A stretch of DNA of 64,000 bases from Jacaranda mimosifolia (lineage: Eukaryota; Streptophyta; Magnoliopsida; Lamiales; Bignoniaceae). Positions 24,601-33,399 of the stretch are shown piece after piece. Under the pieces are notes generated by a model. That model saw only the letters and a list, made by a program, of their open reading frames with translations. It ran no database searches and had not been told where the DNA came from. Each line of letters begins with the position of its first letter. Position 1 is the stretch's first letter. Made by a program: the position numbers and the translations under genes. The DNA lies in the NCBI GenBank assembly GCA_018894105.1, contig CM032126.1, forward strand, positions 27,750,391-27,814,390. The letters run 5' to 3'.

Positions 24601-27344
24601 TTTGGTGGTATGAATTCATCTTATTCCCCATGCATGACCATTAGACTAATAGCCTTGAGGAAGAATCATATTTGTAAGGCCACATCAACGTTTTAATATA
24701 AGATACCTATAAGCTGTAAAAGAATATTCGAAAATTCGTTTATCGTTCTCATCCAAATTCATTTATAGGGCATATTATCCGTATTCGTTTAAAGCGGATA
24801 TTGTCCGTATTCGATTAGTAGATGTTTGACTGTAAACGGATACGAATACGGTGATTGCCTATTCGATCCGTTTAATATCCCCTCCGTATACATATCCTTT
24901 GGATATATCCGTTTATATATTCGATTATCCGTGATTTAATTAAATCCGTTATCTGTATTCGATAAATTATATTTAAAAAATTATTATATATAATATATTC
25001 TAATTTTTCATGTATTTTAATATATAAATAATATTTAAAAAAATCATCATATATAATATATTATTACACATAATAAATTATTTTTATTTTTTCAATATGA
25101 AATCTCATAATCTGTATATAAATGAATATACGTATAAATTAGTAATTAAAAAATTAATAAGAAAAAATTAGTAGTTAAGGATTATGAATCGATAGACAGT
25201 TGTAATGATAATTAAACATCTTGTAATGATAATTAAACATCACAAGTAAAAAAAAAATTGAAAAATCAATATATAAACTATAAAATTAATCTATATAAAA
25301 TTATTTTTCCTTGACTCTATAATTAATTTATATTTGTGTCATTTTATTAATATTAATTAATCATAAAGTCATTCATTAATTGGAAAAAATTAGCTAGATC
25401 AAGAATAATTAATTTTTTAATTCTAAAATAAACTAGTAAACTCTTTTTTTTTTTAATGAAATTTATTAGAAAAAATATACATTTTATTACAAGTTAACGG
25501 ATTAGGATATTCGGATATTTATAAATGGATATATACGAATTCGGTTAATATCCGGCATTTACGAATTTGGATGTTATTAAAAAATATCCATCGGGATATG
25601 AATACGGATATTACAAAACTTAGACGGATACGGATATTACAATACTTAAATTGAGACGGATACGGATATTACAAAGCTTAAACAGATACGGATACAGTGT
25701 ATCTGTACCGTTTAATATCCGTTTACAGCCTTAGATATCTATATTCTATCAGCCGTTCAAGCTGAACAAATCTTAAAACCTTATTTATGTACAACCACCA
25801 TAATTGATAGCACACAAATGAAATCTTCTACCTAGATTATGCATAGCCCATTTAGTCCTCATTCAAGCTATTCTCTTCTAGCAGCAATTGACAATTCCAT
25901 TTCAGTGATTTTTAATCTGATGTCAAATTTATTTTGAGCACAACACTTTGTACAGTCTAAGTTAACCTTGATGTAAGAAGAAAGCAAAATGTATTCTGAT
26001 TTGGCAGGAAAGTCCCTTCTGAAACCCACACATCAGATATGTGAAAATTTCCTTGCCACTGCTGGTTTAACATCTACACTTGCAGCATTGCAACGATTCT
26101 GACTACTTGCTAGTGGAAATAAAAATAGGGCCAAATTGCGAAATACTAGATTATAGGACTAAATATGTTTATTTGTATCTACCAAACTAACATGCTACTC
26201 CCCAAATTATGGGATGATAAACGCAAATTTGCTGATTCTTAGTAAACTAGGCAGCCTAAATCTGAACTAAGATATCAAAAGTTTATCCTCAGTATTTAGC
26301 ATTTGCAGAATAAGCTAAAGAATAACCATTTTTTCTTTCCCACTTTTCACACCACATGTTTCTAATTTTTTCTTTTATTTAGCAGGGAGGGTGGCCCTTT
26401 TTATTTCACTTCTGAATTCAATCTTCTTTCTTGTGATAAGTATATTCAACTAGTGGATGGTAACTAAGTTGCTACTCTAGTTTTCTATTACTTTCCAGTG
26501 TCGAAGCACAAAGGTAAAACCAATTAATAATTGCATAATATACAAATACCGTGTATAGGCACAAAATGTGGGTTTTTCATTTTGGTAAAGCCTGAATTCA
26601 GGTTTTCCTTGTTGCAATTATTTTCCTAGATATGGTGTCCATGACATGGATGGAAGTGCAAAGAAGATTTATGAAGCTGCTTTAGGAACTCCTGCAGATC
26701 ATTCAGCTATATTTCTTGCTCATAACGGGCCCACAGGTTTATCAACATGTGAAATGAATACGCTTTCTATTTGCGTTACCTTAGTGATGCTTTATGTTAC
26801 TCAGAAGGTAAATTCATGCAGGCTTAGGTTCCAATATAGATGACATCTGTGGAAGGAACTGGGTTATTGGCGGTGGGGACCACGGGGATCCTGGTACTTA
26901 TTTCTAAAGCGAATCTCTACTTCTAAGTAGCCTCTCTGTGATCATATGTCCTCAAATATTCAAGGATTGTTCTGATTCATGAACTCCATGATATTTGCAA
27001 CTTATGGTACAGATTTAGCAAATGCAATATCCCAATTGAAAGAGACAACGAAATTGCCAATCCAATTGGTAGTATTTGGTCACATGCATAAAAATGGTCT
27101 TCGAAAGATGATAGTTGTTGGGGATGACAACATTATATATCTGAATGGGGCCATTGTTCCAAGGGTTAAAACCTCAGCCATGACATCAGATTTTGAAGGC
27201 ACGATACGAGCCTTCACTGTTGCTGACATATTGGATGGGAGTGTGGAGAAAATTGCTGAAACATGGGTTTCTGTCGTTGGAGACAACGTTGTTATTGAGG
27301 ACGAGCTCGTGTTATTTAGCAAGGCCGAAAAAGGGCGGCTCTAG
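6654..27344 (+). CDS. Calcineurin-like metallophosphoesterase (TIGR04168-like), copy 1, nine exons
   Basis: Exons are 6654-6692, 6780-6830, 18133-18154, 18309-18423, 19195-19227, 22591-22716, 26630-26736, 26822-26893 and 27013-27344. Joined, they total 897 bases: 298 residues plus TAG. Metal-binding motifs of the family are all present: GDVH (11-14), GDFG (38-41), GNHD (63-66), AHNG (159-162) and GHMH (211-214). These predict a binuclear metal phosphatase; the substrate is unknown. The start is ATG 6654 (MPTSVRIAIVGDV), since the upstream ATG is frameshifted. Intron 3 is GC-AG. Intron 2 is 11.3 kb against 0.77 kb in copy 2 because of nested transposons. Relative to copy 2 it lacks five residues (ELAYG) just after GHMHK and has changes such as P31S, D55Y, R96Q, R124G, D177N and F180I. 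The reading frame is intact, but proper splicing and expression are uncertain. Confidence 0.82.
7003..7196 (-). repeat. Left LTR of the intron-2 minus-strand copia, first part
   Basis: It matches 17276-17518 from 'tgcaagtaatgaaatg' onwards. It is interrupted after ACTAGGAA (7189-7196) by the hAT-like element and resumes at 12802 after the duplicated ACTAGGAA. In the intact LTR the same place reads 'gaactaggaaaagaataac', an empty site. Confidence 0.83.
7530..7704 (+). repeat. 5' LTR of the inner copia
   Basis: 175 bases, TG...CA ends. It carries a TATA-like 'tgtataaataagccc' near 7637 and matches the 3' LTR closely in its second half. Confidence 0.9.
8195..12217 (+). pseudogene. Decayed copia gag-pol of the inner retrotransposon
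   Basis: Gag starts at ATG 8195 (MIENKMVV) and is broken by a TGA where a Trp is expected near 8284. A knuckle region follows (CYYCHEPHEPGHTK, about 8920-8960) whose final Cys is missing. Next come a protease-like segment (VIDSSAMDHMTGN, about 9178-9216), an integrase core segment (FKYFVSFIDDYSHGTW, about 9760-9810), and reverse transcriptase (10770-11195 plus fragments; the catalytic YVDD-type box reads YVDN near 11287). RNase H follows (KSSAESEYRAMAQLVCEVMW, about 11860-11920) and runs to a final stop near 12217. Several frameshifts mean no complete polyprotein can be made. Confidence 0.88.
12225..12422 (+). repeat. 3' LTR of the inner copia
   Basis: 198 bases. It is longer than the 5' LTR because of a short internal duplication (ttagggattt repeated around 12285-12325). 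The two LTRs differ at many positions, so the insertion is not recent. Confidence 0.9.
12802..12853 (-). repeat. Left LTR of the intron-2 minus-strand copia, second part
   Basis: Continuation of the LTR begun at 7003, ending near 'ggtcttcaatggttgcta'. It matches the end of 17276-17518. Confidence 0.78.
12870..17066 (-). pseudogene. Decayed copia gag-pol of the outer intron-2 retrotransposon
   Basis: Read from right to left. The gag N-terminus lies near 17066-16863. The gag core (about 16853-16374) includes the string SYEELYKKLPDHELFL. A proline/serine-rich linker follows (about 14763-14419). Reverse transcriptase pieces lie near 14250 and at 13895-13632; the YVDD-type box reads YVGD (ILVYVGDIIVTGNQL). 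RNase H is at about 13404-13160 (SDSDWANDPYNCTSTTDYAV), ending near 12870. Stops and frameshifts occur throughout. The order fits copia, with integrase upstream of reverse transcriptase, though the integrase region (about 16300-14800) is poorly preserved. Confidence 0.85.
17276..17518 (-). repeat. Right (5') LTR of the intron-2 minus-strand copia
   Basis: About 243 bases matching the split left LTR. It contains the uninterrupted form of the hAT target (actaggaaaagaataac). It is bounded on the right by target duplicate ATTTA. Confidence 0.85.
18155..18308 (+). other. GC-AG intron 3 of copy 1
   Basis: Exon 3 ends ACAG and the intron begins GCAAGT, the strongest known non-canonical donor (AG|GCAAGT). 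It ends CTCCAG before GTGATTTT. Using it keeps the frame through FTGDFG, the second metal-binding motif. Moving to the GT four bases downstream would break the frame. The length, 154 bases, is identical in copy 2. Confidence 0.85.
18525..18738. mobile_element. Solo LTR in intron 4 of copy 1
   Basis: 214 bases with TG...CA ends (TGTTGACTAGC ... AATCTTCA) and an exact target duplication AAGGT (18520-18524 and 18739-18743). It contains a TATA-like 'tgtataaataccc' near 18664. Copy 2 has the empty site (gtattaaaaagtaatattc near 54512). No internal region remains, so it formed by LTR-LTR recombination or is a tiny element. Confidence 0.85.
21713..22064. mobile_element. Tourist-like (PIF/Harbinger) MITE in intron 5 of copy 1
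   Basis: The inverted repeats begin GGGGGTGTTTGGTTTTATTT and GGGGCTGTTTGGTTTTATTT, flanked by TTA (21710-21712 and 22065-22067). It is 352 bases and non-coding. Intron 5 is 336 bases longer than in copy 2, matching this insertion. Copy 2 reads straight through (gaaaacctaatctc near 57592). It is related to 51635-51983. Confidence 0.88.
23461..24063. mobile_element. hAT-like element nested inside 23077-24599
   Basis: Ends are TAGGGGTGGGCGTTTCG and, reverse complemented, TAGGAGTGGACGTTCGG. GGGTACCCAA/TACCCGA words are repeated near both ends. The flanks (atcacaca and aattcaca) give only a poor target duplication, so the edges rest on the inverted repeats. The centre contains (AT)n and a strong palindrome cluster. 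Confidence 0.72.
23805..23882. repeat. Cluster of three perfect palindromes or hairpins
   Basis: Three hairpin-forming units stand in a row. GCGGCCAAA-g-TTTGGCCGC is at 23805-23823, GGCCAAA-c-TTTGGCC at 23834-23848, and a 14-base stem with a four-base AGAG loop at 23851-23882 (arms GGCCTCTGTTAGTC and GACTAACAGAGGCC). It is GC-rich inside AT-rich DNA and followed by a T tract. Confidence 0.88.
24710..25733. mobile_element. Non-autonomous hAT-like element, TATCCG-rich family, copy 2 (intron 6 of copy 1)
   Basis: Ends are TAAGCTGTAAAAGAATATT and, reverse complemented, TAAGGCTGTAAACGGATATT. The flanking GATACCTA (24702-24709) and GATATCTA (25734-25741) differ at one base. Copy 2 of the gene shows one copy of the target, 'taagatatctaacagcc' near 58702. 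It is the same family as 1257-2174, with shared terminal words and shared AT-rich centre. Together with 23077-24599 it accounts for the 2.5 kb excess of this intron. Confidence 0.87.
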
Positions 27345-27353
27345 GCATGGCAC

Positions 27354-28243
27354 TAGGCTTGTAAATGGGTAGGGTGATACCCTACCCATGCCCATACCTA
27401 AAATATCCGAAATGATGAGACTCTAATCCTATCTTACCCTAAAATACCCAAAAAGATGAGACTTTAATCCTACTCTATCCTATGTAACTCAAGACCTATT
27501 GGGTCTAGTTTATTCAACTTATATTTTTAATGTATATATTTATTTTTTTAATATATACTAAAAATATTATTTAGCATACGATAACAAAAAATAGTTTTTT
27601 TATATTTAATTTAATTTAATCATTAAATTTAAATTATTTAATTTTAATTTTTTTGCTAATTAAATTAACTGTTTTATTGATATAATAGTTAAACTTTATT
27701 AATATAATTAACAATTAATTTTTTGCTATTTAAATTAGTATAATTAAAAAAAATAGTTAATAAAAACAGTTTAAAAGCAATAACTTTTTTCTATATTTAA
27801 TTTTATAAAAACAATTAATTTCTATATTAATAAATTTTATTCATTAACAAAATTAATTTTATTAACTGTTTTTATAGAAATTATTTATTTCACTATTAAT
27901 TTTAATATTATTAACTTTATTAATTTTATTAATTTAGTTTAATTATTAATGAAAAAAATTATTTAGTTGTTACTGTTTATTCACATATTTGTAATTTATA
28001 TATATAAAAAATTTATCATTAATATAAATTTGACTTTGGTATAATAAACAATTTTTAGGTTTATAGATTAAATTTAAATATAAAGTAATGAGTAATTTTT
28101 AGGTATGAATACATGGGTAATTTATAAGTACAGATTTTATCCATACTCATTACATTATTTTTAATAAATATGGATATTGATAGGATATGGGTATTGACAT
28201 TTTGAGCCTGAATAGGATATTACCCTACCTATTTATAGGCATA
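27354..28243. mobile_element. hAT-like element just after the stop codon of copy 1
   Basis: An exact 8-base target duplication CATGGCAC occurs at 27346-27353 and 28244-28251. Ends are TAGGCTTGTAAATGGG and, reverse complemented, TATGCCTATAAATAGG. The interior is AT-rich and non-coding. It begins 9 bases after the TAG, so it lies in what is 3' UTR in copy 2 (empty site near 60353). Confidence 0.88.
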
Positions 28244-28419
28244 CATGGCACTCTCTATGTTTGGGTTTGTGGGGCTGACCACTCAGGTGTTGTACGTAAG
28301 GCTCTGCATATTCATGGGACAGATGCTTGACTACTTAATGAGGGGACTTTAGTGATCCTAATCCTATTATATAAGCATATTTATGGAAAGATGTTTTCGG
28401 CTTAAATTAACATGTTACA

Positions 28420-28425
28420 AATAAA
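28420..28425 (+). terminator. Candidate poly(A) signal of copy 1
   Basis: AATAAA in 'gttacaaataaatgct', the same context as 60517-60522 in copy 2. Because of the hAT insertion it lies about 1.08 kb after the stop codon, rather than about 170 bases. Confidence 0.45.
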
Positions 28426-30085
28426 TGCTTTTAGTTCTTGTGATAGAGTGACGCTCAATTCGTTAGCTATATGCCTTGAGTACTTGAGGAGAGAGTTGGG
28501 CTTCGTTTGGGCTTTGTTAGGTTTTGTTCTCTAGCAATGTTTGCCACCAATCATTTCAATATTTTCCTTCTCCAAAATGCCTTCTCTCCCAAAGCCCTAA
28601 TCTCATTCGCCCAAAACATTAATCTGTTACATGTATGCACATCTCTCTCTTATTAATTATAATTATACATATAAAAAATAATTATAATAGTATAAAAATA
28701 TATTTTCACTCCACTAATTCAACAATAAACCTATTAATTTGGCATTTACGATAACAAATATTTTTTCTCCAAAACAAAATTAATTTCTAAGCTTCTCTCA
28801 ATATATTCTCCAATCATCATCAAAACAAAACTGTATACATCATATTCTTCAAAATACATTCTTTCATAACACATTTTCCCCAAACAATCGAAATAATTTT
28901 TAATAAAATCCAAGGATATGGGGTGAATTGATCCACCCACGAGTCAAAACGAGACGTCTCAGATGTTGCTTGACTCTAGCCTGAACTACAAGCTCCTTCA
29001 CGAGCCAATTGGGAGCAAAACTATAGAAGTGTGTGAAGTGAGTGATGGTATAATATATGTGCAATTAACTTTTACGTGTTGATAATTAATATTATTGTTT
29101 TGGTCCCAAGGAGAGAACAATTCTTGGAAAAGAGCAGTTGAAGTTGTTGATGTTAATTCTAGCATAGTTCCTTTGGCCATCAAATAGAAATAGAGAATTG
29201 TAGTTATTTCCAACCTAATGATCCAAGATCAGATGTACAAAAATAACAATGAAAATGAAAATACTAGGACAACTACGGTGAAGAATTCAAGTAATTGAAT
29301 CAAGAAAGGTATTAAGGGCGTAATAAGAAGGGCCACTGGACAACTGCTTGCTTTTTAGGTCAGTGCAGATCAAATTCCTATGTGTATATTTTTTTGTCTA
29401 GTACTTGATTTGTGTGAATAGATTAATGTTACTAGAGCACTCTAATTATCAAGATTGAAGTTAATAATACGTAATATATTTGATAAATTGCAAAGCACAA
29501 GTAGCAAATATCAAGATGCCAAAGCTCATGAAATAAAGGATGAAAATGACATTTTACATTAATTCATTGTTTAATTGAAAGGATGAAATTAGTAGGATGA
29601 CATATAAATGGACTGAAATGCCCTTTCTAGCAATTGGCAAATAGTTTTGAGTGAACAAGGACATAATGAAAAATAAGTCATCTTTACAATATTATTTGCG
29701 CATAGAAAACATGTAGCAAAGCTCTTGACACTATCATCAGGATGGCTCTTCAGCTCTAAGTTCATGCATGTTTGGCATAGTCTCATCAAGTTTTCAAGGT
29801 TTCTTCCCCCAATTAGATCACCCCTGAGCAATTGTTGGCAGAATTAAGTGACTGCATTACACCTAGAGCCATCAACCTTAAGCAAAATATGTTTTGTGGC
29901 ACAACAGTTCTAGGGACTAGGATGCTTATTTAATCCCATCTTCATGAATCCATAGAGAGTGGTTGCCCAAGGGGATGACGTGAAAAGTTGGTGGCTGATC
30001 GTTGAAATTTGAATACACTGAAATAGTTGTAGCATGAACCAAGGATTAAATGGTAATTTTTCCATACATCATTCCACCAAGCCAA
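28426..30085. other. 3' flank of block A and spacer
   Basis: Up to 29524 this matches 60523-61822 of block B; no reading frame is conserved between them. After 29524 the sequence is unique. A minus-strand open frame of 80 codons (29831-29589, beginning MLRGDLIGG) has somewhat gene-like composition but no family I recognise and no splice context, so it is not called. Confidence 0.5.
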
Positions 30086-30828
30086 TAGGGGATAAATTAA
30101 CTGACCGAACGGATCAGTCAATTCACCAAAATGTATGAAAATTATTAACTGTTTACCACACCAAGTTTTTTGATTAACCGATGGATTTAATCAATTAACA
30201 AATTTTTATTTGACCATTTTTTTCATCATTATTTAACAACATAATATTATAATTGTAATAGAAACTTAATTATTGCAGTTCAAGCAAAAAAAAGTAATAT
30301 GATCATTTTTATAATCATAATAAAGAACTTTCAATACCATAAAACAACATGTACCAGCAAGCATAATATCTAAAAAATATCATACTCCTACATCTTTTAA
30401 AGATGTACCAACAATTTTCAGAGAACTTTTGAATGTCTTTTAATTAGAGTATAGCAAGGAAAGTCTAAAATTAAATGGACTCAATCGAAAAATTAAAATT
30501 TTATTTAGCTGAAAATGTACCTGCATATATAAGTATTTTTCTAGCAAACAATTTAGCAATAATATAACTAAAACTCCGCAAATCTAAAGCCACTGCTCAT
30601 TATTTTTAGTTTCCATATGCTTCTTCCCACAGTTATATAACCTGTAAAGAAGAGCCCAAGCAATCCACGTAATGGTTGAGAATTTATGAAAATTGGGTGA
30701 TTGATTTTTGACCATCTTTTATAGAAATTAATTCGAAAATCAATTAGACAAAATGATTTGATAAATTCAATTTTGGTTCAGCCAGTTAATCAATTTTTTC
30801 AGTTTATGGACAATTTTATTCATCTCTA
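30086..30828. mobile_element. hAT-like element in the inter-block spacer
   Basis: An exact 8-base target duplication CAAGCCAA occurs at 30078-30085 and 30829-30836. Ends are TAGGGGATAAATTAACTG and, reverse complemented, TAGAGATGAATAAAATTG. Subterminal repeats of the GGTTAATC/CAATTAAC type occur at both ends. It is non-coding, 743 bases. Confidence 0.82.
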
Positions 30829-31062
30829 CAAGCCAACTAGTTAGATTTTTAACCATAGTTATAGGCTAGGATGAGTCATCATATATGTCAACAGTTGCGA
30901 GCCAACTTTTTCTGGTTGGGCTATTATCAATAAAAGTACGCAAATAATGAAGGATGACCTTCATCCTAGCTCATCAAGAGAAATAAAATAGGACTTTGTG
31001 ATGCATATACATTTCCAACACATAATCAATCAATCAATAATAATTTTTCTATAAAGAGTTTT

Positions 31063-33304
31063 TGAAAGAGGTGTAATACTAAGGATCCAATTTAGAACAT
31101 CTAAAAATTGAAATCTAATTTAGTTTATACCACCATAAGGATCTAATCATGCTAATATAATGGATCAAGGTCAGATTATTACCTCTAAAGCAAAATCCAA
31201 CCAAAACTTGAAGTTGTGCTTCCTTTCTCGAAAGCAGACAGCTTCTAGTGCAGTAAGGTGGGATCTACTTTTCATTGGGCAAATCACCTCAAATTCAAGC
31301 CAAATCTGGACCAAAATTTCGCCAGCTCAATGGAGAATGCCCAGTAAAAAAATTCAGCACCAAACTCCTTCTGCAAGACCTCGAGCAAAGTCTAAAAAGT
31401 CACTGTTGGAACAGAGGTCCAAAGCAAGCAATCCGAAATTCGTCTTACCTCTAATGCCAAAGTCTACACACCATTGGACAATCCTTTTCTCCTTAATTCA
31501 GCTGGAAAAACTAAAAAGAAAGAGAGATTGGTTGGAGGCCGAAAATGGTGAGGGAGGTGAGGAAGAGAGTGAAACCTCAACTCATGAGAGAATCACAATT
31601 TTTGGAGGGAATTTTGGATCTAACTTTTAGATGCACAAAATGTGTAAATAATTCTTCCTTGTGGCCGCCCTCTCTATATCTATATATAGAGAGAGGATGG
31701 TGTGATGCCAAGGTTTTAGGTGGCATCACACCTTCTTCAAGGAGGGGCACCACCTAAGCATGCCAACTTGCAGGCATCTTGCAAGTTGCATGTGAATGTG
31801 TGTTGAATTTGAATTTAATTTGGAATCTATACCAAATAAATTCTAATTCCACACTAAATAAACATTTCATTTGAATTCTCCCTCCAAAATCATTTTGTCA
31901 CTTTAATTAAATTAAAGACTTTAATTTAATTAAACTTTAGCTTAACTGTTAAGTCAACTAACTTAACTCTTTAAGCTAGTTTTAGTTAATTTGACCAATT
32001 GATAGTCATGTGGCACTGAATTAAATTAACACTTAATTTAATTGGCCTTAATTTAACCCCTTAAATTAATTAGATCAATTTAACAATTAAATTGATCAAG
32101 CCAAAATGACTAAAAATTGCGTCAATCGAATCCCTTAATTTTCGGTCACCTAGGAATTATTCTAATACATAGAAAATTCCCCTCATCATATAGGATTTCT
32201 AATTGAATTTTGTGTGTGACCGATTAGGTTCTACCGCTCATTGGACATGGCTCACAACCTTTGTGATTTTAGAATATCATATATTCACGTTAGTTTAAAC
32301 TCTTTTAAACTAATCGACTCAATTCAATTAATTTTTATTAATTGAAGAGTACCCAATCTCCATGGTTGATATCTAACCTCAAGCCCATGGAGCCCAACAA
32401 TTGGCCAAATGAATGCTTTTGGTAAACCATTCTAACTTTACACATACCATATAAATACGGTTCTTCAGTCTCCTATCTCCATGAAAAAGGCCTAGGGAAA
32501 GATATTTGTCGGCTCCCTAATAGCCTCGATACTATATATCTATACTTAATGTTCGATTCCTGTTTGTGACCTCATCTTTGGAAAACCCTTTTCCAAATTG
32601 TCACACTGTCTTGGCCAAGGACTTCCTGGAATCGATCATTATAAAATGCATAGGAGATGTACTCGCCCTTCACAAAGACAAGGAGTTCGATCCCATCTTA
32701 GATCACATAAACATTCATGTCTAAGTAGCTTATGCCCGAGCACAACCCGAACGGCCTGCTAGGTGACTAAGGATAAGTCAAAGTATGAGGACTAAAACAC
32801 AAGGTTACAATGGATCCTCAGGTTAAAGGACTAATTATGTGCACTAGTATATGCTAGAGAACTTGCCACTACCGCTTGCCACTATGGCTACCTAGTGGAT
32901 TCTTCAAGCGGGTCTCCAGTGCCTTATTCTCTAACAAGCACCCACTAACATATATCTATGTCTCATATGGTTTGCTCATAGAACAGAGCAGCATCCAACC
33001 CTTGGATTATGCATTATCAATGCAAGTCTATCCAAATCTTAGATGTCCTGTTTCTTAAGATTATGTGCCTTGAGATGTTTAATATCACAACTATGCAAGA
33101 CTTATTCCATGACCAACGCCAAGAGTATACTGACTAAGTCCCGCAGTCTAGTGTGATCTAAGGGCTTCAACCAAATGTCAGTGAAAAAATATAAACATAA
33201 GATGAAGATGACCATTTATAAAGAATATCATTCAATCAAGATTGTATCACAAGTGAAATAGTTTACATGCCAATCTTATTGGCTTGCGGAGCACTATTCC
33301 AACA
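31063..33304 (-). repeat. 3' LTR (left) of the 10.4 kb copia
   Basis: It ends CACTATTCCAACA. An apparent 156-codon plus-strand frame at 31160-31630 is repeated only in part at 39575-39904 with frame changes, so it is LTR sequence and not a gene. By eye it differs from the other LTR at roughly one base in twelve over the first 300 bases. Confidence 0.93.
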
Positions 33305-33399
33305 ATCTCCCACTTGCTCTAAAGTCAATTCTCCATAGTTTTAAGACCTATCTTCACAAGATGTCCTTCAAAGACCTTTTGCGATAGGAGTTTAGTCAG

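Larger units (their letters stand above)
129..29524. repeat. Tandem duplication, block A
   Basis: This block matches 43811-61822 in the same orientation once insertions are removed. The shared segment starts around 'ttgccaaaacttattagctc' (139 and 43825) and ends at 'caagatgccaaagc' just before 29525 (61822 in block B). It includes intergenic sequence upstream of the gene, all nine exons, the introns and the 3' flank. Between the listed insertions (for example 761-1256, 2175-2436 and 3415-4319) the sequence is diverged intergenic DNA homologous to block B, with no open frame conserved in both copies. Intron length differences between the copies are almost exactly the lengths of the elements listed here. 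That supports an ancestral state without them. Confidence 0.88.

Noticed and set aside
27080..27322. 80-codon minus-strand frame, with a counterpart at 60071-60328
   Set aside because: Antisense shadow of exon 9 of the phosphoesterase; conserved only because the sense strand is coding.
31160..31630. 156-codon plus-strand open frame
   Set aside because: It lies entirely in an LTR; the matching part of the other LTR (39575-39904) has a shifted, shorter frame, so it is not a conserved gene.
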